Shown here: one piece after another, positions 36,393 to 45,792 of the stretch
Layout: the number at the start of each line of letters is the position of its first letter
Position numbering within the stretch: the stretch's first letter is position 1
Source of the DNA: Rhizobium sp. BT04
GTDB taxonomy: Bacteria; Pseudomonadota; Alphaproteobacteria; Rhizobiales; Rhizobiaceae
Reading direction: 5' to 3'
Assembly (NCBI RefSeq): GCF_030053135.1
Contig: NZ_CP125652.1
Span: forward strand, 1,612,001 to 1,676,000
Length of the DNA: 64,000 nt
The notes under the pieces: model-generated
What the model was told of the DNA's origin: nothing
Database searches by the model: none
What the model saw: the letters and a program-made list of their open reading frames with translations, nothing else
Made by a program: the position numbers and the translations under genes

Positions 36393-36393
36393 T
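36338..36393 (+). repeat. Partial palindromic intergenic repeat, copy E
   Basis: Has ACATGTCCCGCAGATGTGGG, then GCAGCGGTTTTACGATCGCGACGTG. This matches copy A over the GCAGCGGTTTT core and the GATCGCGACG tail but lacks the middle part. It ends at the ubiK stop. Confidence 0.5.
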
Positions 36394-36653
36394 TAATGGC
36401 CTTCGCCGGTAAGTTTTGCCTCGAGTGCCGCGATGCGGGCAGCAAGCGCCTCGTTTTCGTCGCGCGCCTTGATCGCCATCTCGCGCACGGCTTCGAACTC
36501 CTCGCGCTTGACGACATCCATGCTGTTCAGCCAGCGCTCGGCCTGAGCGTTGAAGGCGGTTTCGATCTCCTTGCGGACGCCCTGGGCGGCGCCGGCCGCA
36601 TCGGTCATCAGCTTGGCGAATTCGTCCATGATGCGGTTCGTTCCGGTCGTCAT
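36393..36653 (-). CDS. ubiK: Accessory factor UbiK family protein (BMFP)
   Basis: 86 residues, mostly helical. The N-terminus is IMDEFAKLMTDAAGAAQGVR. A C-terminal coiled coil VVKREEFEAVREMAIKARDE carries the signature of the BMFP/UbiK family, which assists ubiquinone biosynthesis complexes in E. coli and Salmonella. ATG at 36653 has GGGAG nine bases upstream; an ATG at 36674 is less supported. It is divergent from lgt. Confidence 0.88.
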   Translation of the reverse strand: MTTGTNRIMDEFAKLMTDAAGAAQGVRKEIETAFNAQAERWLNSMDVVKREEFEAVREMAIKARDENEALAARIAALEAKLTGEGH

Positions 36654-36855
36654 GGCGTTTTTCTCCCTTGGCATGAGGTGAATTCAGCCCTTCGGGGCCT
36701 CGAAGATTGAGGTAGGGCTTCGCCACCCGCGATGCAAGCGCTTTGCATCGGATAAGCTTGCCGGAACCGGCCGCGAAGGAGCCATCACGAACAATGGACT
36801 TGACCGTCCGGGATCGCAGCGGCATGTTCCGCCGACCTCAACGGATGGGAAAACC

Positions 36856-37704
36856 TTGCCGATAGCCGCCGATCTCCTTGCCATCATGCCTTTCCCGGAT
36901 ATCGATCCGATTGCCGTTTCGATCGGTCCGCTGGCGATTCACTGGTACGGTCTCGCTTATGTCGCCGGCATCCTGCTCGGCTGGGCCTATGCGCGCCGCC
37001 TCGCCGCCAACGACAGTCTCTGGCCCGGCAATCGCGCGCCGATATCAAGGACGCAGCTCGATGATTTCATCGTCTGGGCAGCCCTCGGCGTCGTGCTTGG
37101 CGGTCGTCTCGGCTATATTTTCTTCTATGATCTTCCGGCCGTCCTGCGCAGCCCCATCCGTGCGCTCGAGATCTGGAACGGCGGCATGTCCTTCCATGGC
37201 GGCCTGACCGGCACGACGATCGCCATGATCCTCTTTGCCCGCCGCAACGCCATCCCGACCTGGAGCCTGTTCGACATCGTCGCGACAGTCGTTCCCTTCG
37301 GTCTGTTCTTCGGCCGCATCGCCAACTTCATCAATGGCGAACTCTGGGGCCGGTTGACCGACGTGCCCTGGGCCGTGGTCTTCCCGACCGGCGGTCCCTT
37401 CGCCCGCCACCCGAGCCAGCTCTACGAGGCCGGCCTCGAAGGCATTGTTCTGCTCCTGGTGCTGGCCGCCCTCGTCTACGGCATGCGCGCGCTGAAAAGC
37501 CCGGGCTTCATCACAGGCGTTTTCGTCTGCGGTTATGCGCTGTCGCGCATCTTCGTCGAGTTCTTCCGCGAGCCCGACGCCCAACTCGGTTACCTCCTCG
37601 GCACCAACTGGCTGACCATGGGCATGGTCCTCTCCTCCCCGATGATCCTGCTCGGCCTCTGGGCGATGCTGCGGGCTCGCCGCCAGGCTGCGCTGCAGCT
37701 CTAA
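36856..37704 (+). CDS. lgt: Phosphatidylglycerol-prolipoprotein diacylglyceryl transferase
   Basis: 282 residues, inner membrane. It attaches diacylglycerol to the lipobox cysteine of prolipoproteins, the first step of lipoprotein maturation. Motifs: [49 protein letters not shown] (the Lgt signature) and [12 protein letters not shown]. The start used is TTG 36856; an ATG at 36886 would remove ten residues and cannot be excluded. The midA gene follows after 16 nt. Confidence 0.95.
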   Translation: MPIAADLLAIMPFPDIDPIAVSIGPLAIHWYGLAYVAGILLGWAYARRLAANDSLWPGNRAPISRTQLDDFIVWAALGVVLGGRLGYIFFYDLPAVLRSPIRALEIWNGGMSFHGGLTGTTIAMILFARRNAIPTWSLFDIVATVVPFGLFFGRIANFINGELWGRLTDVPWAVVFPTGGPFARHPSQLYEAGLEGIVLLLVLAALVYGMRALKSPGFITGVFVCGYALSRIFVEFFREPDAQLGYLLGTNWLTMGMVLSSPMILLGLWAMLRARRQAALQL

Positions 37705-37720
37705 TACAGCAGGACGCGAC

Positions 37721-38821
37721 ATGACCACCGCTCTCGGCGAAAAGATCAAGGCGATCATCCAGGCCAACGGCCCGATCAGCGTCACCGATTATTTCTCGCT
37801 GTGCCTGGCCGATCCCGAACATGGCTATTACCGCACCCGCGAGCCCTTCGGCCGTTCCGGCGATTTCGTCACGGCACCCGAGGTCAGTCAGATTTTCGGC
37901 GAGATGATCGGCGTCTTCATCGTCCATGCCTGGCAACGCCATGGGACGCCGGCGGACGTGCGCCTCGTCGAGATCGGCCCCGGCCGCGGCACCATGATGG
38001 CGGATATGCTGCGCGTCATCTCCCGCATCGCCCCGCCGCTCCTGGATGCGATGACCGTGCATCTCGTCGAAACCAGCGAACGCCTGCGCGACGTTCAGAG
38101 CCAGACGCTCGAGGATTACGGCGACAAGATCGCCTGGCACAACGGTTTCGACGAAGTACCGTCGGGCTTCACGCTGATCGCCGCCAACGAGCTGTTCGAC
38201 GCCATCCCGATCCGCCAGTTCGTCCGCACGCAGACGGGCTTCCGCGAGCGCATGGTCGGGCTCGATGCCGATGGCGAACTGACTTTCGCCGCCGGCGTCG
38301 CCGGTCTCGATCCAGCACTTCTCCCGGAATCGGTGCAGAACCTGCCGCTCGGCACGCTCTTCGAGATCTCCCCTGCCCGCCAGGCGGTGATGATGGCGAT
38401 CTGCGAGCGGCTGCGCGCCTTCGGCGGAACGGCGCTCGCGATCGACTACGGCCATCTCGTCACCGGCTTCGGCGATACGCTGCAGGCCGTGCGCATGCAT
38501 GAATTCGACCCCCCGCTCGCCCATCCCGGTGAAGCCGATCTGACGAGCCATGTCGACTTCCAGCAGCTCGCCGAAACGGCGCTTGCAGCCGGCGTCCATC
38601 TGAACGGCGCCCTGCATCAGGGTGATTTTCTGACCGGTCTCGGCATCCTCGAGCGCGCCGCCGCCCTCGGCAAAGATCGCGAACTGCAAACCCAGCAAGT
38701 CATCCAGGCCGCAGTCGAACGGCTCGCCGGCGCCGGTGAAGGCCGGATGGGTGAACTCTTCAAGGTGATGGCGGTCTCTCATCCCGCCATCGACCTCATG
38801 CCCTTTCGTCCGGTGGATTGA
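37721..38821 (+). CDS. SAM-dependent methyltransferase, MidA/NDUFAF7 family
   Basis: 366 residues. The N-terminal signature is ISVTDYFSLCLADPEHGYY, then RSGDFVTAPEVSQIFGEMIG, and the SAM-binding motif VEIGPGRGTMMADML. This is DUF185 (COG1565). The human relative NDUFAF7 dimethylates an arginine of complex I subunit NDUFS2. A complex I assembly role is therefore plausible. It is part of the lgt-midA-pgeF cluster. Confidence 0.92.
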   Translation: MTTALGEKIKAIIQANGPISVTDYFSLCLADPEHGYYRTREPFGRSGDFVTAPEVSQIFGEMIGVFIVHAWQRHGTPADVRLVEIGPGRGTMMADMLRVISRIAPPLLDAMTVHLVETSERLRDVQSQTLEDYGDKIAWHNGFDEVPSGFTLIAANELFDAIPIRQFVRTQTGFRERMVGLDADGELTFAAGVAGLDPALLPESVQNLPLGTLFEISPARQAVMMAICERLRAFGGTALAIDYGHLVTGFGDTLQAVRMHEFDPPLAHPGEADLTSHVDFQQLAETALAAGVHLNGALHQGDFLTGLGILERAAALGKDRELQTQQVIQAAVERLAGAGEGRMGELFKVMAVSHPAIDLMPFRPVD

Positions 38822-38932
38822 CAGGGCGCACGCGGCTGGTTCAACATCCCAGCGAAACAAGAACTTGAAGCGCGCCGCCGGTGCGATGCGCTTGGGACAA
38901 TAACAAACCCCTTAAAAACCCCGGAATCACAG

Positions 38933-39727
38933 ATGCAGGACGCGGCCTCTCCCGCACCGATCGAAAGCGCGCTGCTGAACGAAGCGGCGGGCAGCACCAT
39001 CCGCCACGGTTATTTCACCCGAGCCGGCGGCGTTTCCGAAGGGATCTATCGTGGCCTCAATGTCGGCCTCGGCTCCAGCGACGAACGCGACAAGGTTATG
39101 GAAAACCGCCGCCGCGTCGCCGCCTGGTTCAGCCTGCCGATCGAGCGGCTGGCGACCGTGCATCAGGTCCATTCCCCGGATGTCGCGACGATCGGCGCCG
39201 ATTACGACGGCGCCCGCCCCGAGGCGGATGCGATGGTGACCGCCACGCCTGGCATTGCGCTTGGCGTGCTCGCCGCCGATTGCGGCCCGATCCTTTTTGC
39301 CGATCCCGACAATCGCGTCATCGGCGCTGCCCATGCCGGCTGGAAGGGCGCGCTGACCGGCGTGCTCGAAAACACCATCGCTGCCATGGAAACGCTGGGG
39401 GCCGAACGCGCTTGCATTGTCGCCTGCCTCGGCCCCTCGATCAGCCAGGCAAGCTATGAGGTCGGCCCGGAATTCGTCGACCGCTTCATCGCCGAGGATC
39501 CGGATTACGAGCGCTTCTTCGTACCGTTAGCAACATCAGGGCACGCCATGTTCGATCTGCCGGCACTGACCATCGACAGGCTGGCCCGGGCCGGCGTGCG
39601 GGCCGAAAGCCTTGGCCTTTGCACCTATCCGGATAGCGAGCGCTTCTTTTCCTACCGCAGGACGACGCATCGTAAAGAACCGGACTACGGCCGCCAGATT
39701 TCAGCGATATCAATCAGGGAGACTTGA
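38933..39727 (+). CDS. pgeF: Peptidoglycan editing factor PgeF (YfiH/DUF152 family)
   Basis: 264 residues. The Zn/active-site residues are in VHQVHSPDV, LAADCGPILFAD and GAAHAGWKGALTGVLE, the family pattern of His, Cys, His. PgeF removes wrongly incorporated amino acids from the peptidoglycan precursor; homologues are called polyphenol oxidases in older annotation. It lies behind midA and directly before the M24-fold gene. Confidence 0.92.
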   Translation: MQDAASPAPIESALLNEAAGSTIRHGYFTRAGGVSEGIYRGLNVGLGSSDERDKVMENRRRVAAWFSLPIERLATVHQVHSPDVATIGADYDGARPEADAMVTATPGIALGVLAADCGPILFADPDNRVIGAAHAGWKGALTGVLENTIAAMETLGAERACIVACLGPSISQASYEVGPEFVDRFIAEDPDYERFFVPLATSGHAMFDLPALTIDRLARAGVRAESLGLCTYPDSERFFSYRRTTHRKEPDYGRQISAISIRET

Positions 39728-39732
39728 GCAGA

Positions 39733-40884
39733 ATGGCACTCCACTTCGAAAAGGCCGAGTTCGCAAGCCGGCTTGCGCGCCTCACCGAAAAGATGAAGGA
39801 AGAAAAACTCGACGCCCTGCTGCTCTTCGCTCAGGAAAGTATGTACTGGCTGACCGGCTACGACACCTTCGGCTACTGCTTCTTCCAGACGCTGGTCGTC
39901 AAGAGCGACGGCACCATGGCGCTGATCACCCGCTCGGCCGATCTTCGCCAAGCCAAACATACCTCGATCCTCGAGGACATCCACGTCTGGGTCGACCGGG
40001 TCAACGCCGATCCAACGCTCGACCTGAAGAACCTGCTGGTCGAGATGGATCTGCTCGGCGCCCGCATCGGTGTCGAATATGATACGCACGGCATGACCGG
40101 CCGCGTCGCCCGCCTGCTCGACGCGCAGCTGACCACCTTCGGCCAGATCGTCGACGCTTCCTATCTCGTCAGCCGCCTTCGCCTGATCAAAAGCCCGACC
40201 GAAGTCGCCTATGTCGAGCGCGCCGCCGTTCTCGCCGACGATGCACTCGATGCCGCGATCCGGCTGACCAAACCCGGCGCCGACGAGGCCGATATCCTCG
40301 CCGCCATGCAGGGCGCGATCTTTTCCGGCGGCGGCGACTATCCCGCCAACGAATTCATCATCGGCTCTGCCGCCGATGCCCTGCTCTGCCGCTACAAGGC
40401 CGGCCGCCGCAAGCTCGACGCCAACGACCAGCTGACGCTCGAATGGGCCGGTGCCTATGCCCATTACCATGCCGCCATGATGCGCACGATCGTCATCGGC
40501 GAACCGACGCACCGCCACCGCGAGCTCTACAACGCCTGCCGCGAGACGATCGAGGCGATCGAGACCGTGCTGAAGCCCGGCCATACATTCGGCGATGTCT
40601 TCGACATGCATGCCAGGATCATCGATGAGCGCGGCCTTGCCCGCCATCGGCTGAATGCCTGCGGCTATTCGCTCGGCGCCCGCTTCTCGCCCTCCTGGAT
40701 GGAGCATCAGATGTTCCATGTCGGCAATCCGCAGCCGATCGAGCCGAACATGTCGCTCTTCGTGCACATGATCATCGCCGATTCCGATACGGGCACGGCG
40801 ATGACGCTCGGCCAGACCTATCTGACGACAGCGGATGCGCCACGTGCGCTCTCCCGCCATCCGCTCGATTTCATCGGGCTTTAA
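39733..40884 (+). CDS. M24-fold hydrolase, creatinase/ectoine-hydrolase-like (non-metallo?)
   Basis: 383 residues with the creatinase N-terminal domain (about 1-150) and the pita-bread M24 domain. Canonical metal ligands of aminopeptidase P appear replaced. The Asp pair region reads LEWAGAYAHYHAAMMRT, the His region GYSLGARFSPSWMEH, and the two Glu positions read MSLFVHMIIAD and MTLGQTYL. The E...RYH-type pattern is that of ectoine hydrolase (DoeA) and creatinase, which need no metal. The common label 'Xaa-Pro peptidase' is therefore probably wrong. ATG at 39733 is preferred over TTG 39724, which overlaps the pgeF stop. Confidence 0.82.
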   Translation: MALHFEKAEFASRLARLTEKMKEEKLDALLLFAQESMYWLTGYDTFGYCFFQTLVVKSDGTMALITRSADLRQAKHTSILEDIHVWVDRVNADPTLDLKNLLVEMDLLGARIGVEYDTHGMTGRVARLLDAQLTTFGQIVDASYLVSRLRLIKSPTEVAYVERAAVLADDALDAAIRLTKPGADEADILAAMQGAIFSGGGDYPANEFIIGSAADALLCRYKAGRRKLDANDQLTLEWAGAYAHYHAAMMRTIVIGEPTHRHRELYNACRETIEAIETVLKPGHTFGDVFDMHARIIDERGLARHRLNACGYSLGARFSPSWMEHQMFHVGNPQPIEPNMSLFVHMIIADSDTGTAMTLGQTYLTTADAPRALSRHPLDFIGL

Positions 40885-40989
40885 AGATCGAGCTTGCTCC
40901 GGTTGATAATCCGGAATTGACAGAGGACCTTCCCCACCCGCATAAATTCGGGTGGGGCTGATGCGATTGTGGGAAGGACGGATCAAGGG

Positions 40990-41808
40990 ATGACGCGAGC
41001 TGCGATTGTGCCCACGCTCCTGGTCGTCATGGCTCTGCTAACCGCTTGCAACACCACCGATGCGCTGACGCCGCAGGTCGATATCGGCGATTCTTCCGGG
41101 CGCCCGTCGTCGAGCCCGGTGACCCAGAGCGAGGCCGAGCGTTTGGCGGGCGCCCGTCAGCCGGGGTTTGCCGGAAGCCCGCAGCCCGGCGGCTACCATC
41201 CAGCCTATGATCAGTCGCAGCGGGCCTATCGGCCCGGCCCCGGCGCGCCGCCGACGACGATGCAGGAACAGGCTGACGCCCTGTCGAGGAACAGCTCCTC
41301 GCCGGCCGCCTCCGCCCCGATCGAGGGACAAGCGCTGCCGCCGCCGGCTTCAGACGGTGGGCTGGACGCACAGTCGGCGCAGCCGGCCGAAGCGCAACAG
41401 CCGCAGCAGACCGCCGCCGTCAGCCCCAACGCCTCTTCCCGCGGCAATACCGTGCGCTTCCTGCCGATCATCGGCGCTCCGGTGCAGGCGGTGACGCCGC
41501 TCTCGCGCCAACTCGGCGCCGAGGCGCGGGCCCACGGCCTCTCCATCAAGAGTTCGACCGATGCGAGCAGCGATTACATTCTCAAAGGCTATCTGTCCGC
41601 CTTCAGCGACGACGGCAAGGTCACCGTAGTCTATGTCTGGGACGTTCTCGACAGTGGCGGCGGCCGTCTGCACCGCATCCAGGGGCAGGAAAGCGTGCCG
41701 ACGGCCGCGGCCGATCCCTGGGCGGGCGTCCCGGCCTCGGTGATGCAGCAGATCGGCTCGAAAACCATCGCGGAATTCTCCTCCTGGCGGCAGACGCAGG
41801 GCGGTTAG
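40990..41808 (+). CDS. Lipoprotein of unknown function
   Basis: 272 residues with a lipobox LLTAC at about residue 20 after MTRAAIVPTLLVVMALLTAC. A low-complexity Pro/Ala/Gln/Ser linker (about 25-150) follows, then a folded C-terminal domain from TVRFLPIIGAPVQAVTPLS onward with VTVVYVWDVLD. It depends on Lgt encoded 4 kb upstream. No family was recognised. Likely anchored in the inner leaflet of the outer membrane or in the inner membrane. Confidence 0.82.
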   Translation: MTRAAIVPTLLVVMALLTACNTTDALTPQVDIGDSSGRPSSSPVTQSEAERLAGARQPGFAGSPQPGGYHPAYDQSQRAYRPGPGAPPTTMQEQADALSRNSSSPAASAPIEGQALPPPASDGGLDAQSAQPAEAQQPQQTAAVSPNASSRGNTVRFLPIIGAPVQAVTPLSRQLGAEARAHGLSIKSSTDASSDYILKGYLSAFSDDGKVTVVYVWDVLDSGGGRLHRIQGQESVPTAAADPWAGVPASVMQQIGSKTIAEFSSWRQTQGG

Positions 41809-41913
41809 TCACAAACTTTTTGCAAATATCAAAGCCTGTGACGCCTTTCCCCTTGCATTCATGGGGAAGCTGGCTAAAAAGCGCGGCTATCAGCGCATAA
41901 CAGGCGGACCAAA

Positions 41914-42846
41914 ATGAAGGTTTTCGCAGGCAATTCGAACCGGCAACTCGCCGAAGCGATCTGCACCTATCTCAATGTTCCCTTGGGGAAAGCCAGTGTC
42001 CGAAGGTTTGCCGATCAGGAAATCTTCGTGGAAATCCAGGAGAATGTGCGCGGCGAGGACGTTTTCCTCGTACAGCCCACCGCCTTTCCTGCCAACGACC
42101 ACCTGATGGAATTGCTGATCATGATCGACGCGATGCGTCGTTCCTCGGCACGCCGCATCACGGCGGTTCTTCCCTATTTCGGCTATGCCCGTCAGGACCG
42201 TCGTGCTTCAGGCCGCACACCGATCTCCGCCAAGCTGGTTGCAAACCTGATTACCGAAGCCGGCGCCGACCGCGTCATGACGCTCGATCTCCACGCAGGT
42301 CAGATCCAGGGCTTTTTCGATATACCCACAGACAATCTCTTCGCCCTGCCCGTCCTGACGCGCGACATCAAGAGCCATTATGACCTCAGCAACGTCATGG
42401 TCGTCTCGCCGGATGTCGGCGGCGTGGTTCGCGCCCGCGCGCTTGCCAAGCGGCTGGACTGTCTTCTGGCCATCGTCGACAAGCGTCGCGATCGGCCGGG
42501 TGAATCCGAAGTGATGAACATCATCGGCGACATCGCCGGCAAGGACTGCCTGCTGATCGACGACATCGTCGATTCCGGCGGCACGCTCTGCAACGCTGCC
42601 GACGCGATGTTGGCCCAGGGCGCATCCAGCGTCACCGCCTATATCACCCACGGCGTCCTCTCCGGCGGCGCTGTCACCCGCGTCACCTCCTCGAAGCTTC
42701 GCGAACTCGTGATCACGGATTCGATCCAGCCGACCACGGCCGTGCTCTCGGCACACAATATCCGCATCGTGACGACGGCGCCGCTGATCGGCGAAGCCAT
42801 CAGCCGAACGGCCCAGGAAGAGTCCGTCTCCAGCCTCTTCGACTAA
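41914..42846 (+). CDS. prs: Ribose-phosphate pyrophosphokinase
   Basis: 310 residues. Makes PRPP from ribose 5-phosphate and ATP for nucleotide, histidine and tryptophan synthesis. Motifs: [38 protein letters not shown], the catalytic flexible loop [13 protein letters not shown] and the PRPP-binding [18 protein letters not shown]. Standard length. Confidence 0.97.
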   Translation: MKVFAGNSNRQLAEAICTYLNVPLGKASVRRFADQEIFVEIQENVRGEDVFLVQPTAFPANDHLMELLIMIDAMRRSSARRITAVLPYFGYARQDRRASGRTPISAKLVANLITEAGADRVMTLDLHAGQIQGFFDIPTDNLFALPVLTRDIKSHYDLSNVMVVSPDVGGVVRARALAKRLDCLLAIVDKRRDRPGESEVMNIIGDIAGKDCLLIDDIVDSGGTLCNAADAMLAQGASSVTAYITHGVLSGGAVTRVTSSKLRELVITDSIQPTTAVLSAHNIRIVTTAPLIGEAISRTAQEESVSSLFD

Positions 42847-42848
42847 AC

Positions 42849-42875
42849 AGAGCCGGCATCCGCGACCGGCTCTTT
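42849..42875 (+). terminator. Terminator of prs
   Basis: AGAGCCGG / CCGGCTCT 8-bp stem with a 9-nt loop, ending in TTT, two nt after the prs stop codon. Confidence 0.8.
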
Positions 42876-43004
42876 CAATTTCTGCATCAGATGGACCAGC
42901 CATTACCGGGCTCACCGAGCCGCATGAATTGCGGGCCGTTGATTGCAGTGGAGCCCCCCCCGGTACCGATCGTTGGTCGCGGCGAAGTTTGTGGCGCAAG
43001 ATAT

Positions 43005-43029
43005 AAAAAGGCCGGCACAAAGGCCGGCC
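43005..43029 (-). terminator. Terminator of the DUF2125 gene
   Basis: GGCCGGC / GCCGGCC stem (43010-43016, 43023-43029). Read on the minus strand it is followed by TTTTTATAT. Confidence 0.85.
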
Positions 43030-43058
43030 CCCTCATTTCTGATCCCGATTGACAAGGC

Positions 43059-44648
43059 TCAAGGCTGCTGCGGCGGCGCAGGTACCGCGTCCTGACCCTG
43101 ATCCGGTTCCTGCTCCGGGTCTGGCGCCAGCCCCTGATCTTGATCCTGCTGGTCCGGCTCCAGCCCCGTATCCTGATCCTGACCCTCATCCGGACCATCC
43201 GGCCCCTTGATCTGCTGGCCGTTGATCGCCACGGAACCATCGCGGCTGACGCTGATGTCCCAGCGCGAGCGGCCGTCCGCATCGATCTTGGCAAAGCCCT
43301 TCACCATCATGATGCCGAAGGAGACCTGGTTGAGGTCGGGATCCGTCTTGGCAAGCTCCTGGACCGCGGCGATCGTCTTGTCGAGATCGCGGGCCAGGAC
43401 CGTCGCCTCCATCGAATAGTCCTTCTCGGTGTCGACCCGTCCCTCGATCTTTCCCGTCATGTCGACGTCGTAGACATCGGACTTGGCGCTGATCTTCGGA
43501 AACTCGACGGCAAGGCGGCCGTCGCGGAAGAACTTTTTCGCCATCTCGTCGCCGCTCTGCTCCGGCTGCTTGGCGTTGAAATCCATCGCCATCAGCGCGT
43601 CGCCGAAGGTGGCAAAATCCAGATTCGGCATGGCGAGCTGCAGCTCGAAGCTGGTCGGCAGGAAAGGCGAATAGTTTGCCGGCATCAACGGGCTGTCGAA
43701 GCTGATGTCCTGTGCATTCATGCCGAAGCCGAAACGCATGGCGTTGCTCGGCCCATCCACAGCCAGGTTGTAACCGAACGCCTTAACGCCGGCATTGCCC
43801 ATCTGGCTGCTGACGGCCAGATTGTTGACCCCGATCGTCTCGCTGAACGAGGCAAGAATCGGAAAGGCTTCCTTGAGCATTCCCTTGATCTTGTCGCTGT
43901 TCTCGGGGCTCAACTCCTTCTCGTCGAGATGGTCGAGAACGAAAAGGGCGATCTCGCGGATCTGTTTGGCCGGCAGGCCGTTCACCTTGGCCTCGACATC
44001 GATCGAGTCGGCGCGGATTTCAACGGGCGGCATCTGCAGGCCGGAAACCTGCTCGACGAAATTCGACATCGAACCGCTGCCGGCGAAATCGATACGTCCA
44101 TTGCCATCGGCGCTGTCCGTCGAACTCAGCTTCTGGTCCATCCCGGCGATGCTGGCATGGACTTCCTCGGTCTCGGATTTGCTGGAGAGCTTGATGTCCT
44201 TGGCCGTGGCGGTGCCGGAGCGCAGATAGCTTATCGCCGGGTCGAAGACGCCGCTGTAGACAAGCGAAGCGATGGAATAGGAGAAATCCGTCGGTTTCTG
44301 CTCTGGGCCTTTGAAATGGCCGGAGACATCAAGCTTGTTGTCACCCTCGATATTCCAGAGCCCGCTGTCGAGCGGCGTGGCGAACATCGAGAACGGCGTC
44401 AGTCCGTTGATCGCGAATGTCGCCGGATCGGCCTTGGCAAGCAGCTTCGCCAGATCGTAGATGATCTCGTAGCGCGCGCCTGCCGGATTGACGGTGACGA
44501 GGCCGCTCTTCGCCAGATCCTGGGGAAGGAGCTTCGTCAGGGTGTCCTTGACGGCATTGGCGCCGTCCTGGTTGATCTCGACGCTCTGGGCCGTGGTGGC
44601 AAGGCAAAGTGCCAGCAAGCTCGTTGCCGTGACAAGTTTGAGACGCAT
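43059..44648 (-). CDS. Exported DUF2125 family protein with acidic Gln/Pro tail
   Basis: 529 residues. Signal peptide MRLKLVTATSLLALCLATTA. A long beta-rich DUF2125 domain (about 25-480) follows. The C-terminal 40 residues are made almost only of Asp, Gln, Pro, Glu and Gly (DQDTGLEPDQQDQDQG ...), encoded by imperfect CTGATC-type repeats. DUF2125 proteins are alphaproteobacterial and periplasmic or outer-membrane-linked; no biochemical role is established. It is followed by its own terminator. Confidence 0.85.
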   Translation of the reverse strand: MRLKLVTATSLLALCLATTAQSVEINQDGANAVKDTLTKLLPQDLAKSGLVTVNPAGARYEIIYDLAKLLAKADPATFAINGLTPFSMFATPLDSGLWNIEGDNKLDVSGHFKGPEQKPTDFSYSIASLVYSGVFDPAISYLRSGTATAKDIKLSSKSETEEVHASIAGMDQKLSSTDSADGNGRIDFAGSGSMSNFVEQVSGLQMPPVEIRADSIDVEAKVNGLPAKQIREIALFVLDHLDEKELSPENSDKIKGMLKEAFPILASFSETIGVNNLAVSSQMGNAGVKAFGYNLAVDGPSNAMRFGFGMNAQDISFDSPLMPANYSPFLPTSFELQLAMPNLDFATFGDALMAMDFNAKQPEQSGDEMAKKFFRDGRLAVEFPKISAKSDVYDVDMTGKIEGRVDTEKDYSMEATVLARDLDKTIAAVQELAKTDPDLNQVSFGIMMVKGFAKIDADGRSRWDISVSRDGSVAINGQQIKGPDGPDEGQDQDTGLEPDQQDQDQGLAPDPEQEPDQGQDAVPAPPQQP

Positions 44649-44998
44649 AGTCCGATTTTCTCCTCAGCCGCTTTTTTAAATGCGGCCATCCAAAGAGGTG
44701 AAGCGCGCCGATGTCAACCTCGACCGGAGCGGGAAAGCTGAATTTTGCTACCTGCGGGACCGGGAATACGATCGCCGCGATGTCGGGTGGGGTTTCGGCT
44801 TGCCGAAGCGCGCATTTCACCGGAAAGCAGCCTGAATCCGCAACTTGCGTTTCCGAGCGACTTATAATATAGGCCACCGGTCCGCGTAGACACCCTTGGA
44901 GGCAACGCGGATGAGGTTGGGGAAACCCGCCTCCGGTTCGTCGGAACAAGGCTTTTGCCCGCCGCTGAACTCTCCAAATAACCTCGAAAGGAATAGCC
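44649..44998 (+). other. Divergent promoter region and long leader of rplY
   Basis: 350 nt between the DUF2125 gene and rplY with no convincing gene. It contains TATAATATAG near 44870 (possible -10, with TTGCGT 17 nt ahead of TATAGG) and a GC-rich hairpin GAGG-N-GGG / CCC-N-CTC near 44910-44935. This looks like an rplY promoter with a structured leader (inference). Confidence 0.35.
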
Positions 44999-45607
44999 AT
45001 GAGCCAGGAAACTTACGAGCTCAAGGCCGAGGCGCGCGAACGGGTTGGTAAGGGGTCCGCCCGTGAACTTCGCCGCAACGGTTTGATTCCCGCTGTCATC
45101 TATGGTGACAAGCAGGCCCCCATTGCCATCGCTCTCAACACCAATGAGGTGACGAAGCGCATTCATGCCGGTGGTTTCATGACCACCGTGGCGACGATCG
45201 AAGTCGACGGCAAGAAGTTCAAGGTTCTGCCGAAGGACTATCAGCTCGATCCGGTCCGTGACTTCACGATGCACGTCGATTTTCTGCGCGTCTCCGGCAA
45301 CACCCAGGTGACCGTCGAAATCCCCGTTCACTTCATCAACGAAGAGAAGTCCCCTGGCATCAAGGTCGGCGGCGTTCTGAACATTGTTCGCCACGAAGTC
45401 GAAGTCCATTGCCCGGCCGATGCGATCCCTGAATTCTTCAACGTTGACCTCAACGGCAAGAAGATCGGCGACAGCATCCATATTTCGGAAGTCACCCTGC
45501 CGAAGGGCGTCACGACGGTCATCGACCGCGACTTCACGATCGCGACCATCATTGCCCCGGCTGGCGGCATTGACGAGGCCGCTGCGGAAGGCGGAGCCGA
45601 AGCCTGA
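44999..45607 (+). CDS. rplY: 50S ribosomal protein L25 / general stress protein Ctc
   Basis: 202 residues. The N-terminal 5S-rRNA-binding L25 domain ([20 protein letters not shown], then GLIPAVIYG) is fused to the TL5/CTC C-terminal domain ([20 protein letters not shown]). It binds 5S rRNA in the large subunit central protuberance. SD GAAAGGAA precedes ATG 44999. In many alphaproteobacteria rplY, pth and ychF are contiguous; here other genes lie between them. Confidence 0.96.
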   Translation: MSQETYELKAEARERVGKGSARELRRNGLIPAVIYGDKQAPIAIALNTNEVTKRIHAGGFMTTVATIEVDGKKFKVLPKDYQLDPVRDFTMHVDFLRVSGNTQVTVEIPVHFINEEKSPGIKVGGVLNIVRHEVEVHCPADAIPEFFNVDLNGKKIGDSIHISEVTLPKGVTTVIDRDFTIATIIAPAGGIDEAAAEGGAEA

Positions 45608-45635
45608 TCGCTTCGAGCAATTTGTAAAGCATAGG

Positions 45636-45664
45636 GCCCGCTTCCCCCTGGGAAGCGGGCTTTT
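45636..45664 (+). terminator. Terminator of rplY
   Basis: Perfect 10-bp stem GCCCGCTTCC / GGAAGCGGGC with a 5-nt loop followed by TTTT. Confidence 0.92.
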
Positions 45665-45792
45665 CATTGCCCGGAAAGAGCTCCGTTTCAGCAAATTTAA
45701 CATATTCGTGAAAGCATGCCCCGTCAGCTGCGATGAAGCCTGCCCGAACGCGCGACAGCAAATATGGCCGGCCTGGGGGAGTAGACGGAACC

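Noticed and set aside
43140..44741. 533-codon plus-strand frame opposite the DUF2125 gene
   Set aside because: Antisense frame; the minus-strand protein has a signal peptide, a family domain and a terminator.
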